55,257 bases of DNA, taken from an uncultured Lachnospiraceae bacterium (lineage in GTDB: Bacteria; Bacillota; Clostridia; Lachnospirales; Lachnospiraceae). A program made the position numbers and the translations under genes. The stretch covers positions 1-55,257 of the forward strand of contig CAKRGM010000015.1 of the NCBI GenBank assembly GCA_934330725.1, given 5' to 3'. Of this stretch, positions 50,644 to 55,257 are shown piece by piece (the first letter of the stretch is position 1; each line of letters begins with the position of its first letter). The notes under the pieces are model-generated. The model did not search any database and was not told where the DNA came from. It worked only from the letters and a program-made list of their open reading frames with translations.

Positions 50644-52089
50644 ATGCCAGGATGGAGGTATAAGAAAAACGGAATGGAGCAATTTTCAGGGAATGCACTT
50701 AGTGATATTAAACTGATGGAAGAAAAATTAAGAGTAGAATCGAATTTTGATATACTGGAAAGAAAAATTGAAATGGGAGGGAAAAAGGCAGGATTTTTCT
50801 TTATTGACGGATTCGTGCAGGAAGAAACAATATTAAAATTAATGCAGTTTTTTTATTCACTGAAGCCGGAAGATGTAGTTAATGCAGATACTTTTCTTAA
50901 AAAAGGAATGCCATATACTGAATGTGAGAAAATCAGGTCGGTAGACGAGACTGTAACAAAGTTTTTGTCAGGAGTTACTATAGTACTAATAGATGGATTT
51001 AAGGAATGCATAGCTATAGACTGCAGAACGTATCCTATGAGAAGTGTTGCAGAACCATATAAAGACAGGGTGCTTAGAGGTTCAAGGGACGGATTCGTTG
51101 AAACAATTGTTCTGAATGCGGCATTGATGCGAAGACGAATCAGGGATACAAAATTCAGTATTGAAATGTTTGAGGTTGGAAAACGTTCAAAGTCAGATGT
51201 GGCAGTCTGCTATATTGAGGATAAGGTTGACAAAAAAGTTTTGAAAAAAATTGTAGACAATATAAAGAGTATTGAGGTTGAGGCATTGACAATGAATATT
51301 GAAAGCCTTGCAGAATGTATGTTACCAAAAAAATGGATAAATCCTTTTCCTAAATTTAAATATTCTGAAAGACCAGATACAGCAGCGGCAGCGGTTTTTG
51401 ATGGCAATATAGTCATAATGGTTGATAATTCGCCGGCGGTAATGATAGTTCCAACGTCAATATTCGATGTTACTGAAGAACCGGATGATTTCAATTTTTC
51501 ACCTGTAATTGGGACATATCTTAGAATTTCAAGAACAATATTTACGTTAGTGACCATACTTCTTACACCTACATGGGTGCTTTTAATAAATAATCCTGAC
51601 TGGATACCCGGATGGCTTGAATTTATTACAGTGTCTGACCAGATAACTGTGCCGATTTTCGTTCAGCTTATTTTGCTGGAATTTGCAATAGATGGACTTA
51701 AAATGGCAGCAGTAAATACCCCGAATCTTTTATCCACGCCATTAAGTATAGTTGCGGGTATAGTTGTTGGTGAATATGCTGTGAGTTCAGGCTGGTTTAA
51801 CACAGAGTCAATGCTTTACATGGCAGTTGTTACGGTTGGAACATACTCTCAGGCCAGCTTTGAAATGGGGTATGCAATGAAGTTTGTAAGAGTCATTATG
51901 TTATGCTTCACCAATTTCTTCAACATTTTTGGATATATTGCAGGATTGCTGGTATTGATTCTTTGCATAGGTTATAATACGACAATCTCAGGGAAAAGCT
52001 ATCTGTATCCGGTAATACCGTTCAATGCTGAAATGTTAAAAAGAAAGCTGCTGAGAGTAAGGCTTCCACACAGACATAAGCAGAAATAA
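50644..52089 (+). CDS. GerA-family spore protein (GerAA/SpoVAF-like), orphan
   Basis: This 481-residue protein has the GerA-family layout: a soluble N-terminal half (about 1-290) with FLSGVTIVLIDGFKECIAIDCRTYPMRSVAEP and RGSRDGFVETIVLNAALMRRRI, then ERPDTAAAAVFDGNIVIMVDNSP. A membrane half with about five helices from residue 300 on includes VPIFVQLILLEFAIDGLKMAAVNTP. Family members are subunits of germinant receptors (GerAA) or SpoVAF, which acts with the SpoVA dipicolinate channel. No GerAB- or GerAC-type gene is adjacent, and the size fits SpoVAF too. The start is uncertain: ATG 50644 has no Shine-Dalgarno, and ATG 50674 has GGAGG 15 nt upstream. Confidence 0.85.
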   Translation: MPGWRYKKNGMEQFSGNALSDIKLMEEKLRVESNFDILERKIEMGGKKAGFFFIDGFVQEETILKLMQFFYSLKPEDVVNADTFLKKGMPYTECEKIRSVDETVTKFLSGVTIVLIDGFKECIAIDCRTYPMRSVAEPYKDRVLRGSRDGFVETIVLNAALMRRRIRDTKFSIEMFEVGKRSKSDVAVCYIEDKVDKKVLKKIVDNIKSIEVEALTMNIESLAECMLPKKWINPFPKFKYSERPDTAAAAVFDGNIVIMVDNSPAVMIVPTSIFDVTEEPDDFNFSPVIGTYLRISRTIFTLVTILLTPTWVLLINNPDWIPGWLEFITVSDQITVPIFVQLILLEFAIDGLKMAAVNTPNLLSTPLSIVAGIVVGEYAVSSGWFNTESMLYMAVVTVGTYSQASFEMGYAMKFVRVIMLCFTNFFNIFGYIAGLLVLILCIGYNTTISGKSYLYPVIPFNAEMLKRKLLRVRLPHRHKQK

Positions 52090-52131
52090 TGCAAAAACAG
52101 TGCAGAAACAATGCAAGAGCAGTGCAAAAGC
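52088..52131 (+). repeat. Four 11-bp tandem repeats after the GerA-family gene
   Basis: AATGCAAAAAC, AGTGCAGAAAC, AATGCAAGAGC and AGTGCAAAAGC follow one another without gaps, starting inside the stop codon. Odd and even copies are most alike, so the higher unit is 22 bp. The rest of the gap to 52185 shows no clear terminator. Confidence 0.85.
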
Positions 52132-52185
52132 AAATGTAATGGAAAAATAATGGTAAAAGTAGAAATCACCAAATTACCGTGACAG

Positions 52186-52986
52186 TCAATTGTCCAGAAA
52201 TCCAAAATGCTTAAGAGCTTTCTGGATACCATCTTCGCTTGATCTTGCTGTTATATATGAAACCCTGTCTTTTAATTCTTCGGGAAGGGTATTTCCCATG
52301 GCAATACTGTTTGGGACAAAGTCAAACATCGCAAGATCATTATTGCTGTCACCAAAGGCATAGGAATCATTAAGATTTATATTTAAATTATCAAGCAGAT
52401 ACTGAATACCTGTTGCTTTAGAGTATCCTGATGGAACAAATTCGCAGAACATACCACCGCGGTCTATGCATTCAAAATATTTATCACTTAATTTACGGAA
52501 TTCATTGATTTTATCAGGACTGCTGTACCAGACAACAAACTTGTCGCAGATGCAGTCTGCACTGTTTAAATCTGTTCTCATTTTATATCCGTCTTCATTA
52601 AGACGTTGTCTATGTCTTATTGCACGGGGGTGTGTTAATGGTCTGGTATTATCAAAGAACAGTTCATCACGTGCTTCAAAAAGAATATCCACGTTAGTTT
52701 TGCGGGCCTGCTTTAACAGTTCAAGTACCATTTTGTGATCCTGTGAAATATGAAGCAGCTCTTTTCCATTATAAAATATGTCAGTTCCACATCCACATAT
52801 GTATCCATCAAAACCTATATCAAGTATTTCCTTTGGAAGATTGGAAAAACAGCGGCCGGTGTTAATAAACATAAAATGTCCGTTTTTTTGCGCTTGTCTT
52901 ACTGAGGGCGCAACAGATGCAGGAATGGTGCCGTCTATATCAGATGTAAGAGTACCGTCAATGTCAAAAAAAGCAATTTTATGCAT
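52186..52986 (-). CDS. Cof-type HAD-superfamily phosphatase
   Basis: This 266-residue HAD hydrolase has the nucleophile motif FFDIDGTLTSD (about 6-16), motif II INTGRC (about 40-45), a C2B-type cap (about 85-185) containing CDKFVVWYS, motif III KATGIQYLL with Lys, and motif IV AFGDSNNDLAMFD (about 213-225). Such proteins dephosphorylate sugar phosphates, FMN or other small metabolites; the substrate is not predictable here. AAAGGAG precedes the ATG. The 160-nt leader contains a 14-nt inverted repeat pair. It is transcribed toward the GerA-family gene. Confidence 0.9.
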   Translation of the reverse strand: MHKIAFFDIDGTLTSDIDGTIPASVAPSVRQAQKNGHFMFINTGRCFSNLPKEILDIGFDGYICGCGTDIFYNGKELLHISQDHKMVLELLKQARKTNVDILFEARDELFFDNTRPLTHPRAIRHRQRLNEDGYKMRTDLNSADCICDKFVVWYSSPDKINEFRKLSDKYFECIDRGGMFCEFVPSGYSKATGIQYLLDNLNINLNDSYAFGDSNNDLAMFDFVPNSIAMGNTLPEELKDRVSYITARSSEDGIQKALKHFGFLDN

Positions 52987-53026
52987 TATAGTTATGCTCC
53001 TTTCTAACAGGGCAGGTGTTTAGCCA

Positions 53027-53090
53027 ATTGCGAAATTCATAAATTGTTAATTTTGTATAATGCAGCTTGAGAAATGATGAGTTTCGCAAT
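53027..53090 (-). other. Inverted repeat in the HAD phosphatase leader
   Basis: ATTGCGAAATTCAT (53027-53040) and ATGAGTTTCGCAAT (53077-53090) are complementary at 13 of 14 positions, with a 36-nt loop. It lies about 40 nt before the start codon in the predicted transcript and could fold as a leader stem or bind a regulator. Confidence 0.5.
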
Positions 53091-53154
53091 CGCCTGATGC
53101 CATGTATGTAAAGTATAAAAAAGTCATAATAAAGAACTGTCTGTAATCTGATAT

Positions 53155-53183
53155 ATAATATCATACAGTTATAAAATGGTCAA
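53155..53183 (-). promoter_or_regulatory. SigA-type promoter of the HAD phosphatase
   Basis: On the minus strand TTGACC (53183-53178), a 17-bp spacer and TATTAT (53160-53155) each match consensus at five of six. Transcription would start near 53148. Confidence 0.6.
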
Positions 53184-53342
53184 TTTTGCACATGAAAAAT
53201 ACTTTAAAAAGGCAGTGATTAGTAAATATGGCAATTTATCTATTTTTTAATATTTTTATCATTAAATTAATAAATATATCTAATAAAGTATGTTATACTT
53301 ATAAACATATTAGAAAAACTGGCAGTTGTATATTCTGATTAC

Positions 53343-53371
53343 TTGATTTATTTAACCTGAAATATTATAAG
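53343..53371 (+). promoter_or_regulatory. SigA-type promoter of the DnaK paralogue
   Basis: TTGATT (53343-53348), a 17-bp spacer and TATAAG (53366-53371) lie 38 bp before the start codon. No CIRCE inverted repeat (TTAGCACTC-N9-GAGTGCTAA) is present in the 413-bp intergenic region. The stretch 53190-53340 is very AT-rich and holds nothing else I can identify. Confidence 0.6.
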
Positions 53372-53408
53372 AACAACGTCGGAAAATATAAAAAGGAAAG
53401 TGATAACT

Positions 53409-55169
53409 ATGAGTAAAGTAATTGGTATTGATCTTGGAACGACTAACAGTTGTGTCGCAGTTATGGAAACCGACCGTCCGGTAGTAATAACCAATAGTGA
53501 AGGCTATAGAACGACTCCATCAGTTGTGGCATTTTCAAAGGATGGGAGCAGGCTGGTTGGTGACACGGCCCGCAGACAGGCAGCAGTTAACGCAGACAAG
53601 ACAATTTTTTCAATTAAACGTCATATGGGATCGGATTACAGGGTGAAGATTAACGGAAAGCATTATTCACCACAGGAAATTTCAGCGATGATATTGATAA
53701 AATTGAAAAAAGATGCAGAGAGTTTTCTTGGAGAGGAAGTAACAGATGCAGTTATTACGGTTCCGGCATACTTTAATGATGCACAGCGCCAGGCAACCAA
53801 GGATGCCGGTAAGATTGCAGGCCTGAATGTACGCCGTATTATAAATGAGCCTACAGCAGCTGCACTGGCATATGGACTTGATAATGGCCAGGCACAGAAA
53901 ATACTCGTATATGATCTGGGCGGAGGAACATTTGATGTGTCAATTATTGAGATAGGAGACAATGTAATAGAGGTGCTTGCGACATCAGGAGATAATCATC
54001 TTGGTGGCGATGATTTTGATGAACGTATTGTAAATTATCTTATTGAAAAATTCAGGGAATCCGATAACATTAATCTTACAAAGGACATGTCTGCAATGCA
54101 GAGATTAAAGGAAGAAGCTGAAAAGGCTAAAAAAGAGCTTTCGTCTGCGATGACTTCAAGAATAAATCTTCCGTTTATTGCAATGGCAAAAGATGGCCCT
54201 CATCATATGGATATAGAACTTACAAGAAATGATTTTGTGAAACTTACATCAGATCTTATTGACAGAACTGTTACTCCTGTAGAGAATGCTTTGCATGATG
54301 CGGGGCTTTCAAAATCAGAAATTGGAATGGTATTGCTTGTCGGTGGTTCTACGAGAATACCGGCAGTAGCTGATAAAGTAAAAAGTATAATGGGAATTGA
54401 GCCGTCAAGAAATGTAAACCCTGATGAATGTGTAGCACTTGGCGCAGCTGTGCAGGGAGGCAAATTTTCAGGGCAGCTTGTTGCCGGTTCAGCAGCATCT
54501 GAGATTATACTTATGGATGTTACGCCGCTTTCACTTTCAATTGAAACTGTTGGTGGGATAGCAAGCCGGCTTATTGAACGTAATACAACTATACCTACAA
54601 GACATAGTCAGATATTTACAACAGCAGGGAATTTCCAGACGTCTGTTGATATTAAAGTATTCCAGGGTGAGAGAAAGTTCACAAGGGATAATAAGCTTTT
54701 AGGCAATTTCAGGCTTTCGGGAATAAAACGTGCTCCGGCAGGTACGCCACAGATAGAGGTTACATTTGATATAGATGCGAATGGAATAGTAAACGTTTCA
54801 GCGAAGGATCTTGGTACGGGACATGAGCAGTCTATTACAATTACATCCAGTTCAAATCTTTCAGAGGATGAAATCGAAAAAGCAAAGTGGGATGCACAGA
54901 TGTACGAAAAGCAGGATGAAGCAAGAACACAGCTTATTGCAATCAGAAGTGAGGCTGAAAGCCTGCTTGCACGTACAGAACAAAAGCTTGCAGAACATAA
55001 AAAAGACTGGGACAAGGCAAAGCGCAGGCAGATAAAGGACGCTGCCGGCGTATTAAGGAAGGCAATATCAAAAACAACACCTGAGAAGATAACACAGGAG
55101 ACAGCTGCAAATATAAAGCAGGCAAAGGATAATCTTGAAGAAATACTAAAGAGTCTTCAGGCATTGTAA
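53409..55169 (+). CDS. dnaK: Hsp70 chaperone DnaK paralogue, solitary
   Basis: This 586-residue Hsp70 has the nucleotide-binding domain signatures GIDLGTTNSCVAV, VPAYFNDAQRQATKDAG, RIINEPTAAALAYG, YDLGGGTFDVSII, GGDDFDERI and LVGGSTRIPAV. The linker and substrate-binding domain is LMDVTPLSLSIETVGG and TTIPTRHSQIFTTA, and a short helical lid ends at LEEILKSLQAL. It lacks the glycine/acid-rich tail of most bacterial DnaK proteins and is ~25-40 residues shorter. Start ATG 53409 has AAAGGAAAG upstream. It stands alone: no hrcA, grpE or dnaJ in the window and no CIRCE. It may be a second DnaK with constitutive or specialised use. The last 88 bases of the window show no feature. Confidence 0.93.
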   Translation: MSKVIGIDLGTTNSCVAVMETDRPVVITNSEGYRTTPSVVAFSKDGSRLVGDTARRQAAVNADKTIFSIKRHMGSDYRVKINGKHYSPQEISAMILIKLKKDAESFLGEEVTDAVITVPAYFNDAQRQATKDAGKIAGLNVRRIINEPTAAALAYGLDNGQAQKILVYDLGGGTFDVSIIEIGDNVIEVLATSGDNHLGGDDFDERIVNYLIEKFRESDNINLTKDMSAMQRLKEEAEKAKKELSSAMTSRINLPFIAMAKDGPHHMDIELTRNDFVKLTSDLIDRTVTPVENALHDAGLSKSEIGMVLLVGGSTRIPAVADKVKSIMGIEPSRNVNPDECVALGAAVQGGKFSGQLVAGSAASEIILMDVTPLSLSIETVGGIASRLIERNTTIPTRHSQIFTTAGNFQTSVDIKVFQGERKFTRDNKLLGNFRLSGIKRAPAGTPQIEVTFDIDANGIVNVSAKDLGTGHEQSITITSSSNLSEDEIEKAKWDAQMYEKQDEARTQLIAIRSEAESLLARTEQKLAEHKKDWDKAKRRQIKDAAGVLRKAISKTTPEKITQETAANIKQAKDNLEEILKSLQAL

Positions 55170-55257
55170 AGGCTTATCAGATCAGCTTTGAAAGGTAAAA
55201 ATAATTCGCACTAATAGTACTAAAATTTAAGCTGATTTCTTTGCGATAAGGTAAAAT

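Noticed and set aside
52987..53408. CIRCE (HrcA) operator before dnaK
   Set aside because: I looked for TTAGCACTC-N9-GAGTGCTAA or a close variant and found none.

Overview
The window is a chromosomal segment of a low-GC, spore-forming Clostridia-type anaerobe, most likely a member of the Lachnospiraceae. This rests on the AT-rich codon use, strong GGAGG ribosome binding sites, sporulation genes (spoIIGA, sigE, a GerA-family protein), a meso-DAP type MurE (DNPR motif), pyruvate:ferredoxin oxidoreductase and formate-THF ligase. The species call is inference. Nearly all the DNA is ordinary core chromosome; I see no prophage, transposase, CRISPR array or conjugative module.

Layout. (1) 1-2.0 kb: the last bases of a 23S rRNA gene, tRNA-Trp and its terminator, an HD-domain hydrolase, and a convergent carbamate kinase. 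(2) 2.2-6.5 kb: a small accessory-looking stretch with a minimal subtilase, an unrecognised protein with a TIR-like layout, a YkpA/YbiT-type ABC-F ATPase with a damaged second ATP site, and a hot-dog thioesterase. (3) 6.7-24.5 kb: FtsK/SpoIIIE, formate-THF ligase and murE, then the conserved Firmicute housekeeping run priA-def-fmt-yugP-rsmB-rlmN-stp-prkC-rsgA-rpe, which couples replication restart, start of protein synthesis, RNA modification and Ser/Thr phospho-signalling. ychF converges on its end. (4) 26-38 kb: the division and cell wall (dcw) cluster mraZ-rsmH-ftsL-PBP-PBP-murD-ftsW-murA-divIB-ftsZ. It has a clear array of MraZ boxes but no mraY or murG. (5) 38-43.4 kb: spoIIGA-sigE without sigG, an amidase, then lepA-hemW. 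(6) 43.5-50.5 kb: an AraC regulator, an ammonium transporter fused to a PII domain behind a terminator-containing leader, and pyruvate:ferredoxin oxidoreductase with a long leader. (7) 50.6-55.2 kb: a lone GerA/SpoVAF-like protein, a Cof-type HAD phosphatase and a solitary DnaK paralogue.

I do not see a clear-cut new multi-gene system. The best leads are regulatory or single-gene. SpoIIGA has no AUG/GUG/UUG codon at a workable distance from its Shine-Dalgarno and appears to start at ATT. A spoIIG-type promoter with a 21-bp spacer precedes it. The Amt-PII fusion lacks the uridylylation tyrosine. The gene at 3398-4246 has a TIR-like layout. Other leads are the K-to-T and E-to-D changes in the ABC-F second domain, the KTG-to-KTA change in the second PBP with its Shine-Dalgarno inside a hairpin, and a possible second, inverted MraZ site facing ychF.
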